A stretch of 64,000 nucleotides of DNA from Takakia lepidozioides (taxonomy: Eukaryota; Streptophyta; Takakiopsida; Takakiales; Takakiaceae), in the NCBI GenBank assembly GCA_030704615.1, contig CM060733.1, forward strand, positions 53,568,001 to 53,632,000, in the 5' to 3' direction. The notes beneath the pieces are model-generated. The model did no database searches. It was not told the origin of the DNA and saw nothing but the letters and a program-made list of their open reading frames with translations. Each line of letters opens with the position of its first letter. The first letter of the stretch is position 1. Below, in pieces: positions 33,130 to 44,079 of this stretch. The position numbers and the translations under genes are program-made.

Positions 33130-35212
33130 CTAGGTAATCAAAATTGATGAGTCCATATTGTAGTTGGCAAAGAGGGCTTGCCTCTCACACTCCTGAGCAG
33201 TAGCTGGCATTCTCTGAGTGAGCCAACCTCTCATCCCCTGCCAGGCTTTCCAGATGGATTGCCATGATTGGGAGCCCATTTTCAGGTTGGCATTTTGGCC
33301 TTGGGCTATCCATCTAAGGGAATTGGCCCAGTGGGGGGAGTTGGATGGAGAAGAGCCCATCAGGTAAGGTTGAATCAGTTTACTCCAGGGGCTAGTTGTG
33401 TCCGTGAGAGCTCTGATTATCCACTTGGCAAGCAGTGCTTTTGTCTGGGATCCAGGGTCAATGATCCTTAAGCCTCCTCTGCTTTTTTTCTGACAAAGCT
33501 TGTCCCAAGACACTTGTGCATGTCTCATTGGGGCTGCGGGGGTTGCACCCCAAATGAAGTTGCGGGTTAGTGCCTTAACCTCCTTTGTAATATCACTGCC
33601 AGGGCACCAAACTGCTGAGTAGAACCATTTTGTACCTAACAAAATCTGATTCGCTACCAAGGCCCTCCCGACGATTGACAACATCGCTGAGCTCCAGTAT
33701 GCCATCTTTTTTTTAATCTTAGCAACCACTTCCTTCATTCTATCTTGTTGGGTCAGGTTGTGACCTATTTGATGTCCCAGAAACTTGTGAGACTGCCCTT
33801 CCATGAGCCAGGTCAAACCGATATCCCGACCCCATGGTTGGCAGTGCGTTGTTGATGCCTCGGCGTGCAAAATTGATAGAATTCCAATTGATTTTTTCCA
33901 ATTGACTTTGAGACCTGTACCCAAGCAAAAAGTCTGCAGAGCTTGCATAGCCTTTTGAATGTTTTCCTAGGTGGAGTTGGCCAACAGCAGCGATGTATCA
34001 TCAGCGTACATAGACACCTTCAGCATCCCAGGTTGCAAGGTAGGAAGGTGAAGCCCTACTATATCATCCCTGTGGTGAAACAGATGGCCCAGCGAATCTG
34101 CTGCAGTTAAAAACAAGAAAGGGGCCAGGGGGCAAGCCTGCCGAACCGACCTTGAGATGGGGAAAGATGGAGAGATAACCCCGTTGACCATGACCCTGCT
34201 GGATGCCGAGTGAAGAAGGATGTGAACCCAGGTGACAAATGGTCCTCCCAACCCTGCTTTCTCCAAAGCCTTCAATAGAAAATTCCAATCAATCGAATCA
34301 AACGCTTTTTCAAAGTCAAGCATTAAGTAAGCGAGTGGTTGATTACTGATTTATGCTCTTGAAGCGCTTCGTAGGCCAGCAAAATGTTGTCTAGGATCAT
34401 ACGATCATTCGTAACCCTATCTGTTCCCTTCTAATGATCTGTGGCAAGAGGGGCTGCAATCTGAGAGCCAGAGCCTTGGCCAGAATTTTGTAAGTGGAGT
34501 TGAGTGAGGTTATAGGGCGATAGTTTGCCACATTGTCTCTCTGGCCTTTCTTGAAGATTAGAGTAATCAGCCCTTCAGAGATAATCCTTTTCTCCAAGAT
34601 CTCATTCGCCATTGCCAGGAAACTTCCTCCAATTAGCCCCCAAAGCACTTTGAAGAATTCATTTGGTAGACCATCCATACCTGGCGATTTCAAAGGAGCC
34701 ATGGCCTGCACCGCTTTGCCCAATTCCTCCTCGGTGAAGGGGGAAGCCAGGGTGGCCTTGTCATTATCAGAAATCATGCAGGGGATGTGTTGCAGCAGAG
34801 TTTCCGAAGCCCTGTCGGAGGATGTGGTGGCCTGCTGTTTTTGGAACAGGTGCTTAAAATAATCTGCAGCCAGCTTAGCCATCTCCTTAGGGGAATCTGT
34901 GGGCAGGCCTGATGTCGGGTCCAGCAGAGCTGGGACCACAGTAGCCGACTTTCTTTGAGCCGCTTTGATGAAGAAGTATGTGGTCATCTTTTTACCTTTA
35001 AGAGACCAGTTGACACAGGCTTTGACCCTCATGAACTGCTCCCTGTCATGCATCAGCGAGGCAAGGTTCCTCTTAGCCTCCAAGTAAGAGATCATTGTGT
35101 GAGGGCTCTCCTTGCCACATTGCAGCTGATATTGACAGTCTAGACATTTAGTAAGTGCTTTTTGTTTGCGTTTGTTTTCCTCCGCTTTTTTCCTAGAGAT
35201 TTCCTGGCAGAG
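33130..35212 (-). pseudogene. L1 ORF2 reverse transcriptase
   Basis: The RT fingers are at about 34,397-35,150, with KGKKMTTYFFIKAAQRKS, LKSPGMDGLPNEFFK and NVANYRPITSLNSTYKILAK. The palm is at 34,323-33,967: MLDFEKAFDSIDWNFLLKAL with the first catalytic Asp, and KVSMYADDTSLLLANST with the YADD box. The thumb and connector are at 33,948-33,130. Frames are offset by frameshifts near 34,390 and 33,967. The 5' side abuts the solo LTR. Confidence 0.85.
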
Positions 35213-35213
35213 G

Positions 35214-35952
35214 TTCCTTGTCGCGGCCCTTTGCCTTGAGGGCAGGGGGTCGGGACACGAGAGGGGCTGCCCCTGTGGTGGGGGCAGTGGCAACAATAGA
35301 TGCAGGGGCTGAAGCACCCTTGAGTGCCCAAGGCACTCAAGGAGGCGGAGGCGCTCACTAGGTGGAGCCCCGCACACTGGGTTGCGGGGGGGGGGGTGGT
35401 TCCACGAGGGGTAGTGGTAGCTTAGTGGGACTTAGTGGGGGTGGCATAGAACTCACCATGGGGGCGGAGACCTTGTGGTGGGAGTCGTGGGGAGTCTTGG
35501 GACTCATCACGGTCCAATGGGACCGTGGTGGGTGGGCCAAGACTCACCACGACTCCTCACCGGGAGTCGAGGGTTTTCGTGGTGGTTCGCCATAAAAGGG
35601 CATGGTTGTTTGTGAAACCCCCGCGGACAGTCACAGAAGTATATATAGGGAGTAGTAACCCCGAGAACGGTGCAAGCCCGTTGGTGACCAAAAGCTAGTG
35701 AGTAAGCGTGCGAGCCGGAAAGCGACCAAGGTGTGGGGAGTTGTTCCGGACTGCCATTGACCAAAGGGAATTTCCACTTGGCCCAAATTGAGATAGGGTC
35801 TCGTGGAGAAGTAAAGGGGGACCGTTATGTCTCGGTGAGCAGCCGAAGCTCCGAGTTGGCCCGGCGGCCAGTTTGGGAGTTAGGCGCGCGCATCAAAGCG
35901 AGTAACTATGACTTGAAGGGGAGCTTACCGAAGTGAGGTGCGCGACATTCCT
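35214..35952. mobile_element. Solo LTR (729 bp) nested in the L1, with 5-bp TSD
   Basis: Sequence 35,219-35,947 begins TGTCGCG and ends CGCGACA, a 7-bp terminal inverted repeat with TG/CA ends. It is flanked by TTCCT at 35,214-35,218 and 35,948-35,952. It interrupts the L1 between the endonuclease and RT frames. About 350 bp of its 35,219-35,595 side match a plus-strand fragment at 41,990-42,355. No internal retroelement genes are present, so it is the product of LTR-LTR recombination or a lone LTR. Confidence 0.85.
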
Positions 35953-35969
35953 GAGAAATCAAAGCTTGG

Positions 35970-36900
35970 AGAGAAAGAGAATGGTTGGTGAGGTAAATAG
36001 AAGGATAGCAAAATCCCAAGCCTCTTTCAGGGACTGGATGACCTTTGGATCCTTGAGAATTGCAGGGTTGAAAACCTCTCCCTTTTGTCTTGGCTCCAGG
36101 GGTAGCTAGGAAGATATTGATAGCCACGTGGTCGAATCCTGGCAATATTGGCTGAATTGGAGTGCGCTTAATCCAGGACAACAGCGTTGAAGTGGCGTAG
36201 AAACGGTCCAACCTGGCTTGGCAGAGATCTAGAGGTTGTTTGACCAAGTATGCTTGAGCTCACGAAGAGCTGGGGCAGTGGCATCCAGCAAGCCCACCGC
36301 CAAACACATGGAGACCCAACAATTCTTTTTAGCTGCAGAGAGCGAATGAGAGTTGGGCCCCTGCCTATCTGAGTCATCTTCAACCATATTCATATCCCCC
36401 CCAATTAGCCAATGCTGAATTTGCGAGTTATGAATCATCTTATCCCTGATGAGAGACCAGAGAGCAATTCTGCCTTCTTCATCCTTGGGGGCATAAATGT
36501 TCAAGACCCCTACACAGCCTAGAGTCTGACCCAGGTTGAGAGAGAGGAATTGAAGATGGCCTCTAAACCAAATCTCGTTTGAGAGGATAGTATGCTGAAG
36601 TGCAGGCAAAATGAGTAATGTTGTGCCTCCCATGGAGTCAACAACTGTAGGATTCCAGAAAGCAGATGCAGCAGGCCAGAGAGTTCCGCCCATAAAGTCA
36701 ATTTTGTGCTGATTTAATTTGTGTTCTTGCAGAAACAGGATGGAGGCACCTCGGACATAGTTGGAGGCCCAGTTTCTGACCCTCGCCCGTTTCGGGCCAG
36801 AATGGTTGGATCCCAAGCCTCTCACGTTCCATGAACAAAGAGAAATATTCATGGTTCCACTGGGGAAGGGCCCATGGATAAACCAAGATTTGATGGCCAT
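35970..36900 (-). pseudogene. L1 ORF2 apurinic-like endonuclease domain
   Basis: On the minus strand, 36,900-36,229 encodes CSWNVRGLGSN (with the catalytic Asn), FLQEHKLNQHK (catalytic Glu), LNIYAPKDEEGR and WLIGGDMNMVEDDSDR (catalytic Asp and Asn). These are the signature motifs of the endonuclease/exonuclease/phosphatase fold used for target-primed insertion. After a frameshift, 36,247-35,970 continues with QARLDRFYATSTLLSW and the terminal GFDHVAINIF. All the catalytic motifs I checked are present. Confidence 0.85.
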
Positions 36901-37849
36901 GAAGATGTGAAGAGATATTTAGAACGCATGTCATTTGGTGGCAGCGTGGACACCCATGTGAACCCTGGCTGGGGGGGGTGCAGCAGAGGTACTAGTTTCC
37001 AGGTGTATACCTTGACTGTTTTCCTTCTTTTGTTCGGCGGGGGTGAGTCCACCATCTCCTCTGGAATTAGAAAGGTGATGGAGTTCTCTGGGAGCGCATT
37101 TGTTGACATGTTGAGCTGGTTCTCCTCCTTTAACACCAATTCCCTGTGGGGATTGGGCTCTGGAATAGGGGAGTCTTTCTGCTTTAGGAAATTGTAATGC
37201 TCCTCCACCAGCAGCAAACCCTCCTCAAAGATTTTTTTGCTTCTAGCCCACTCACTGGGATTCTTCACCCTGCAAGACAAGTATGCTTTTTCCACCCACA
37301 GCCATGAGTTATGATTGCCAGTAGTGTCGAAGTCCCTACTAAAGAGGACAGGCAGAACATGAACAATAGCAAGGTCCGGATGCAAAGCATTATGTTCAAC
37401 CATGATGCCAATATGCTGAACATGGGAGAGAGAGAGGATCATGTTTGGAAAGTAGTCCTTGAGTAGCTCATGTGTGAGGGCCAATGTGATTGCCAGTTCT
37501 TTGCCCATGCCGAAGTCTTTGGACAACTTCTGATACCCAGGCCGTTTGAAAACCATCCTTTACACTTGGGAGGAAGAAGCAAGTGTAATCATCGACGAAG
37601 GCATACGCCAAGAGGGGTGACACACATCACTGCTTTCTCCCTGGCATAAATCAAGCATAGCGTCCAGCTTGTCAGAGGCCTTGTCTTGAAAGAGTGGAGC
37701 TCCAGGAAGGATATGGCAAGGTTGCTGCTATCGAGTTGTTGTAGGTCTGCTTCAGTGAAGGGAAAGGAAGCCCACTCTTCCATGATTCTGACTGTGAAGA
37801 AAGCTGATGGGCGGTTGGGGTGGCACCAATTGGCCAAATCTCCATTTCT
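36849..37849 (-). pseudogene. Extra frame between L1 ORF1 and ORF2, unknown
   Basis: Minus-strand coding sequence from about 37,837 continues, after a frame change, into an open frame from about 37,556 to 36,849 that overlaps the ORF2 start. It includes MGKELAITLALTHELLKDYF, SWLWVEKAYLSCRVKNPSEW and RSKKIFEEGLLLVEEHYNFL, then a basic segment (PPPNKRRKTVKV). It matches no family I know. It may be the C-terminal half of ORF1, cut off by the stop at 37,868, or a third frame of this L1 lineage. Confidence 0.5.
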
Positions 37850-37867
37850 CTTTCGCTTCTTGGAAAC

Positions 37868-38878
37868 CTATTGTTCAGCAGTGCAATCGTCGTGATCTGC
37901 CACTTTTGCTTTGCCTTTAGCCTGGTCTGCCAAGAAATTGAGTGACTGAGGAGAGGCCGAGCCTCCAGCAGGGGGATCAACTGCCTTGTTGCGATTGATT
38001 TTTGGACAATCCGCCTTAATGTGCCCTTCACCGTTATAGAAGAAGCATATGGCTGAGAGGATTTCCTCTTTGATTGCCACGACTATAAAGGAGTCGTCGT
38101 CAACTGTGGGTAGCTTGATAGAGGCACCAATCGAGGCCGTTTCAGGCATGAGGACCACCATTTTCGGAACTCCATTGTCGCGATTGTAGTCTAATTGCAC
38201 ATCCTCAATGTCAATGCTTAGGATTTGGTCTTGAACAGGCTCGTAAACGTTGATAGCGCTGATGAAAGTCCCGAAGCTCGCACCTATTTCAGGGAGCGAA
38301 GTAAGATAGGTGGGGGGCTGGAATGGGATTGCAATCACTTTGGGTGTCCACATTATTCCCTGTTTGTGGCCCCAGTCGTGAGTCCAGGGAAAAATGTACA
38401 CCTTCTCCGTGGATAGATGAGTGTTGAAACGAATTGCATTGTCTGCTTCATTGGGGGAGTTGAACAGAATGGCATATAAGCCTCTCCCCATTGACAGACA
38501 AAAGTGTTGCGACAGACCACCGTCTGCTCCCAGGTGCACCACCACCCAACGACGTACCGAGGCCCTTGTCTTTGGCTTCCCAGGGAAGTAAACGAGCACA
38601 CCTCTCTGCGAGAGTTTCTGAGCCTGTGCTTTGAGCTTTTCTTTGTTAAATTTGAGCACTGGCTGCTCTGATTGGATTGGCTCCAGAGTATCATCCCATT
38701 GAGTGTCTGCAGGCATGGGGGAGGGTGGCGCAAGACTGGAGCTAGGCCCTCTACCCAAGATGGAGGCACCAAAGGCCTCTGCAGTTGTAGCTTTCTTCTG
38801 CCAAGTTTGGCTCTTGCCTCTGCTGGGGTTGGATCCTCCTCTCTTTGAGCGTTTGTGACTAGTTCCTCTGGGCTCCAT
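37868..38878 (-). pseudogene. L1 ORF1 (gag-like, DUF4283 and zinc knuckle)
   Basis: The ATG at 38,878 opens an uninterrupted frame of about 336 codons (MEPRGTSHKRSKRGG...). A basic N-terminus and a linker lead to a DUF4283-like RNA-binding region (RRWVVVHLGADGGLSQHF; GLYAILFNSPNEADNAIRF; VYIFPWTHDW). A CCHC zinc knuckle near the end reads CFFYNGEGHIKADCP, in which the second Cys of CX2CX4HX4C is Tyr. The frame ends with a basic, Lys-rich tail. The single-residue loss means the knuckle probably cannot bind zinc in the normal way. Confidence 0.7.
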
Positions 38879-39060
38879 TTGTGACCTGCAGGTTAGAAAG
38901 GAGCACGCACAACGAAGACGAGGAAGAGCAGAGGAGCAACAGCAGCAAAAAGTGAAAGAGCTACCAAGTAGACGCAGCATACGATGAGCAGAATGCGGGG
39001 GCTCGGAGAAGTCATTGAGAGAAGAAATAAGAGTTATGGAAACAAAGAATAGCAAATAGA

Positions 39061-39815
39061 GTATGCACGAACCAAATCAGAGGGGTGCGATCGATGTAGC
39101 TAGTGAGGGAGGGAAAGCGAGCACTTCCCTGAATGTTGAGTCGTAAGCATTTGAAGTGGGCGGCTGAACTGTAAAGAGGTCTGCCATATTGTGAGGCAGA
39201 GAAGGAACTCCATCCTTCTAGACATTCATAAGGACTCAATTTTCTTTAGAATCCTGTGAAAAGTTGGAGCGTCATGAATTTGTATTGCCAGAAGGGGGAG
39301 AGACGCCGCCATGAGCAGTGTGGCTCATTAATGACTTACAGGAGGGGGGGTTGGAGAGTGTGGGGAATCTCCTCGAAAGATATGCAAATAATGGCGTAAG
39401 AAGGCCAGCTATTATGAGTGAGAGCGAGGGAGAAGAGTGAGAAGGGGAGAGATGAAAGCAGTGAGCAGTGATGGCGTATTGCAGCACATTCATAGATTTG
39501 AGAAGGAGAGAGGGGAGGGGAGGGTCACCAGGAAAAGCCCAAGTCCTAGGCCCCCTCACCGCAAAACGCGGAGCCCCCCGACCTCCATTAATACACCTTA
39601 GAGTCGTCTCTAATTAGTCTTGCTTGGCGAGGTTACTATGAAAGAAGAAAGCTTTTCCACTCCTACTCTACAAAGATTTATCTACGACCACAGAGGCAGC
39701 ATGGACTCCATAGATTCCTAAATACTCTATAAAATATGCTACAACAAAACGAAAATAGGCTCAAGTGACAAAAAAAGCGAAAGTAGTTCAAATCAATGAG
39801 TTTCTCTAGTGAAAC
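39061..39815. other. Probable L1 5' region and adjoining sequence
   Basis: No gene is recognised. Upstream of ORF1 on the minus strand this is likely to include the L1 5' untranslated region. The 5' boundary is not visible. Beyond it the sequence leads into the foldback element. Confidence 0.35.
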
Positions 39816-40381
39816 TATCTTTTTGATCGCATTGTACCATTCCCAAGTAACACCTCCTTGGCTATATGAGAAATAATGGATGAAAAAATGACCATGGAAG
39901 AGGTATAAGGTGGCATAATTAATTAATTGTGGATTAAAGTAGATCTTTGACAAAGGAGGAGCCATTACACAAATTGGCAGGGACGCAGTAGGAAGGGGGG
40001 TGGGGATTCGACAGCAGGTCCTGCTAGAGGTGTGCTGCCCCCAAGTTACCTCCACTTAAACTCTCACCGGATGAATAGTGTGTTGCTTAGTAGCTTTTTG
40101 TTGAAGTGGCTCTTACCGTCGTTCATGGGAATCTTCTCTCTCGCTTATCGGTGCTTTTCACAAGATGATTTCAGCAAGGTTTTATATTTAATTACAAGCT
40201 CGGCATTGGAGATATTCATGTAATGACTCCTCCTTTGTCATGGAGATATCGACTTTTAATCCATAATTAATTAAAAAGTCATAAAATTATGCCACCTTAT
40301 ACAATTTCATCATCTTCCATGGTCACTTCTCATCCATTATTTCTCAAGGAGATGTTTCTGGAATGGTGTAACATGATCAAA
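39816..40381. repeat. Foldback (inverted-repeat) element
   Basis: The left arm (about 39,822-39,970) and right arm (about 40,222-40,381) are imperfect reverse complements. Shared words, read from the left arm, are GAGAAATAATGGATGA, GACCATGGAAGA, TATAAGGTGGCATAATT and GACAAAGGAGGAG. The arms are about 150 bp and the spacer about 250 bp, which gives a 560-bp hairpin. It looks like a MITE or the joined termini of a DNA transposon. Its right edge touches the end of the CACTA transposase homology. Confidence 0.75.
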
Positions 40382-40384
40382 CTG

Positions 40385-41640
40385 GTTTTGGGCATTGATG
40401 CCTAGTCTCATCCTATGAAGAGCCTGTAAGGAGGAGCCAACAATAAATGTGATGAGACCATTGGATGTTACCATAATGATAATGTCAAATACAAAAGATA
40501 AATACTCCCTTCAATATGTCATACGCTTGGACCCCATTCCCCAACATGATTAACTCCTCCATGAGTACACATCAATGTTCTCATTGCTAACTGACTCCTT
40601 ACCTGGAATCAAGAGAGTAAACATGACAAAGAACTTCTTTGTAGTAAGCTATGGAGACAAGTTGTATACCAGCGTCAACACCGGCCATGTTGACCAACAA
40701 TTGTTCTTATCTTAAAATAGGTTCACTCCATCCAAAGATAGTCCAAGCCTTATATTGCGAGGCTCCGCGGCAAACTCAGGCCAAGTGGCATCAATGTGTT
40801 TCCATGCCTTTAATCAACTGCATGACGTACAAGCTTGCATTCCGATTATGTCAGGTCATTAATTGTGCAGTGGAATAACATCTATACCTATGCAAAATGC
40901 GTGGTATGAGTGGAAAATGTCGAAGCACCTTATCACGTATCTTGGATTTCCCCACGTGTTTGAAATGTGCGCTTTTACATTTGGGGCACCTCTCTCTTTC
41001 TATTAAGCTCCCTCTAAAGAGCACACATCCATTATCGATCTTGTTATAAGCAAGCCCAAGCTTACTCACCATAGTTTTTGAGTGGTAGGAAGATGTGGGC
41101 ATGACGTTTGGTTGTGGCAATAAGGGTTTCCGCAACAAAGAAAACAATTCGTCGGCAAAAGCATTTGTAACCTCATGTGTTGTGCACACATTTATAAGAA
41201 GCATCGTGGTTACGCGCTTGGAGGATTTACAGCCTTCGCATATGAAATATGTCATGCCTCTTCTAGGGAAATGGGATCATCCCTTTGTGGGTCCCCACTC
41301 GTACTATGATCTTCCCTCATATTGGTGTCAAATTCAGCATCTACATCCTCTAAGTTCTCAACATCTTCTCCAGTTAATGCAGGTGTATCTATAACCTGTA
41401 ATGTCTCTTGCACCATACGTTATACCTCAACATTGGAGTCCATTGCTGAAAATCGAGGAGCACATCTTTGGTCTGCAGCAATACCACCTCCATTCCTAGC
41501 TCCATTTGCTGGAGGTATGCAAAGAGCATCTATGGGTTGTTTATCCCATTCATCATCTGAATCGTGTCTTCTTGCACTTTTCCAAGACCTGAATGCAAGG
41601 GATCTGCCATGTTCAATTAAGCATTCCATCTCTATTAAAC
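40385..41640 (-). pseudogene. CACTA (En/Spm) transposase fragment, Tnp2 type
   Basis: The minus strand encodes the hallmark Transposase_21 blocks in broken frames. An N-terminal part gives SWKSARRHDSDDEWDKQP and later GCVLFRGSLIERERCPKC. About 41,000-40,900 gives KVLRHFPLIPRI. About 40,830-40,720 gives DATWPEFAAEPRNIRLGLSL and DGVNPF. About 40,700-40,600 gives CWSTWPVLTLVYNLSPW and IPGKESVSNENIDVY. These match plant CACTA Tnp2 in order. Stops and frameshifts break it. Homology ends at the foldback element, and no CACTA termini were found. Confidence 0.75.
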
Positions 41641-41989
41641 ACTAGGTTTTTTTTTACTTAGTCTCTCCTAATTTGACTTTGCATATTAGTCACAGGATCA
41701 CACCCCCCTGATATGCTTAACGGCTTGTCTCTTTGATAATTTGATTAAACAGGCTTCCTCCCCTTTCGTTTTTAAAAAAAAAATGTTTGAATGCACGCAC
41801 ATCATGTGCAAGGGCATCTTAATTTTTCCACATCATATTCACAAGCACGAGAAAACTCACATGCCGAAAGAGAATCATCGCATTGCTGCAGTCAGAGTGC
41901 ATCAGGTGGTATGTGAGCCTCCATGGTTTGGGTTTCATCACCTGCATGTAACTATTTTCAAACCAGTTTTGACATATGACAGCACTACA

Positions 41990-42362
41990 ATACCACCACT
42001 AGAGACCCTCGACTCCGGACTGTGATGAGTCACAGTGAATCTTGGTCCACCCACCACGGCCCCAATGGACTCTGGTGAGCCCCAAGACTCCCTACGACTC
42101 CCACCACAAGGCCTCAGACTCATGGTGAGTCCTATGCCACCCCCACTACGACTCCCTAAGCTACCACCACCCCACTGCATGGAGCCCCCACCGCAACCCG
42201 GCTTGTGGGGCTTCCTTAGTGAGTGCCTCCGCTCCCTTGAGCACCTTCGGCCCTTAAGGGTGCTTCAGCCCCTTTTCCTATTGCTGCCACTGCCCCCACC
42301 ACAAGGGCAGCCCCTCTCGTGTTCCAAACCCCCGCCCTCAAGGCAAAAGGCCGCGACACAAT
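41990..42362 (+). repeat. Fragment of the same LTR family as the solo LTR at 35.2 kb
   Basis: The segment matches, in opposite orientation, about 350 bp of the LTR at 35,219-35,595. Shared words include CCTCGACTCC, CCCAAGACTCCC, GCCACTGCCCCCACCACA and GGGCAGCCCCTCTCGTGT, and it ends GGCCGCGACA as that LTR does. The rest of the LTR is absent, so it is a broken copy. Confidence 0.75.
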
Positions 42363-42364
42363 GA

Positions 42365-43900
42365 TGTCATGGTTTTGTTTGTGATCAGTTAGAAATAGTT
42401 ATTTCTAGCTAATTAGGACATTATACATTTATTTTTGTTTTTTGCTGGCATTGGGACTTCATTTGGTTTCATGTACCAAGTGAGGTGACGAACTTTATTT
42501 GGGACGTGGAGAGGTTATCTCCACGTGAGACGTAGGCAGGCTCGTCTTCTTCTAGTCGAGCCTCCCGAGGCCTCTCTCGCCGCCATAGCTCTAATATTTG
42601 AGATGGAGAGTGGGTGAGGTCTGTATGGTGGAGTCATGTAGCAAAGGTGTCATTGGCTTGACTTATATAACGTGATAGAGTGGGTTCACCTCTTTTCACC
42701 ATTTCCGTATCACTAGAAGAAGACCTACTTACATCCATGAGTGCAAGGTGTTAGCATAGTTAACACTTGTGTGTGGAAGAGAGCTTGGTAGATAGCTCTT
42801 GTGTTACAAGGTGTTGCAGGGTTTGCAAGAGGAAAACCTTGTGGTGTTTATGTGCAAGTGAGGTCTTCAAGGAGAGCCCCATTGAAAAGTTTGAGAGCTT
42901 GTGAAGAAGCTCTTGTTCTGCAAGTGTTGCAGGGTTTGAGGAGTTCAAGAAGAGCTCGGGTGTTAAAGAAACAAGCGGTGCATGTGTGGAGCATGGTTTC
43001 AGCTTGTGGGCGTCTTCAACTTCAAGCTTAAGAGAGCTATGAGTGGAGGTAGACATCTGATTTTTCTTTGGGGCAGAATAGTGTATTTGTAGAGCATGCT
43101 TTGAGTTGGGATTTCAATCCCAAGCTTGGGAAGAGCATGTCTATGGAAGTGGCAAGTGCAGGGCTAAATTAGGAGCTCTAAGATGTACACTATGACCATG
43201 GAAGGAAGCACTATGAGTGCATGCGATGGCTAGAAGAGGGTATGCCATAGAAAGCTCAATAGTTTGTTCTATGCTTGTTTCAATAAGTTACATAGAGAAA
43301 GAGAGCTTGTTGTGTGGCAAATAGCTTGTTCAGGGAGTAACAAGCACTTTTGGTGGTCTATTGATGCTCAAGAAACCAAGAACAACACCTCTGGTTGCTC
43401 CATAGAAACCATAACTCGTTCGCAGCAATCACAGAGGCAAAGCGGCGCAAACCCTAGCTTGGGAACGCGTGGGTTTGAAGTCTGTACCCTATATCCGACC
43501 AATTACATAGTTTCCTCACATCCCTAGAGGTGCCAGAACATTTCTTGTGGACTCCCTCTCTTGGTCCTCTGATTCATCACAGTAGACGTTCCTGATTCAA
43601 ACAACTGTGTGACCCCTTCCTCCAGTTGAGGATCTACACTTGGATGTTTCTTGTAACTACCCATCCACAGTGACTCGGTGGTTCTCTTGTGCTTGAAATC
43701 TGGTCCTTCAAAATGGATCTGTATCCAGGCTCTTTCAGCTGTCTATGCCTCCACAACACAAATGCCTAGAATCTGCCCCTCGTTGCAAGTAGCTAACGAC
43801 GATTACTCATTATCCACACAGCTAACACCATCACAACCTACCAAAAATAGCTCCCATGCTGAATTGCTGGTAACACTAGAAAAATGCAGGTGAGGGAGAG
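42365..43900. other. Non-coding stretch with short imperfect repeats
   Basis: No gene is recognised. Imperfect direct repeats such as GTGTTGCAGGGTTTG (near 42,810 and 42,920) and GCTCTTGT words occur at 42,770-42,970. The stretch may be the internal edge of an LTR retroelement, but I see no primer-binding site. Confidence 0.35.
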
Positions 43901-44075
43901 GGAGATGACAATTTGAGACAAAATTTTCAATGCCTGTTGTTTGCTTCCGCTGTAATAGAACAGAGGCATTCACCTTTTTGCCTTGATTGTCCCACCATTG
44001 ACTGGGGTCTGACAAATATTCCTTCCAAAGATTCCCCTCATCCCTAATTGTGCTATTCAGAAATTTTGCCTGCAA
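43880..44075 (-). pseudogene. Exon fragment with a WWDN motif (OSB-like)
   Basis: The minus strand encodes GNLWKEYLSDPSQWWDN then QGKKVNASVLLQRKQTTG. The W..Y/F..DPSQWWDNR..K pattern is characteristic of the PDF/OSB motif of plant organellar single-stranded DNA-binding proteins. An AG acceptor lies upstream. No OB-fold exon or second motif is nearby and the end lacks a clean donor, so it is treated as an isolated piece. The assignment is tentative. Confidence 0.4.
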
Positions 44076-44079
44076 CTAC

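Larger units (their letters stand above)
31305..39060 (-). mobile_element. Plant L1-type LINE with ORF1, extra ORF and ORF2, decayed
   Basis: The element ends at about 31,305-31,325 with a poly(T) run, the poly(A) tail in minus-strand reading. Going 5' on the minus strand come zf-RVT, RT, an endonuclease, an extra frame and ORF1 (start at 38,878). Homology beyond 39,060 (the 5' untranslated region) cannot be bounded. Several frameshifts and stops break ORF2, and a solo LTR sits between endonuclease and RT. No target-site duplication could be fixed. AAAGCTTTT occurs both at the poly(T) edge and near 39,646, but the match is too short to trust. Confidence 0.85.

Noticed and set aside
31290-39660. 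Target-site duplication for the L1 (AAAGCTTTT near 31,300 and 39,646)
   Set aside because: Too short and low-complexity next to the poly(T) to be trusted.
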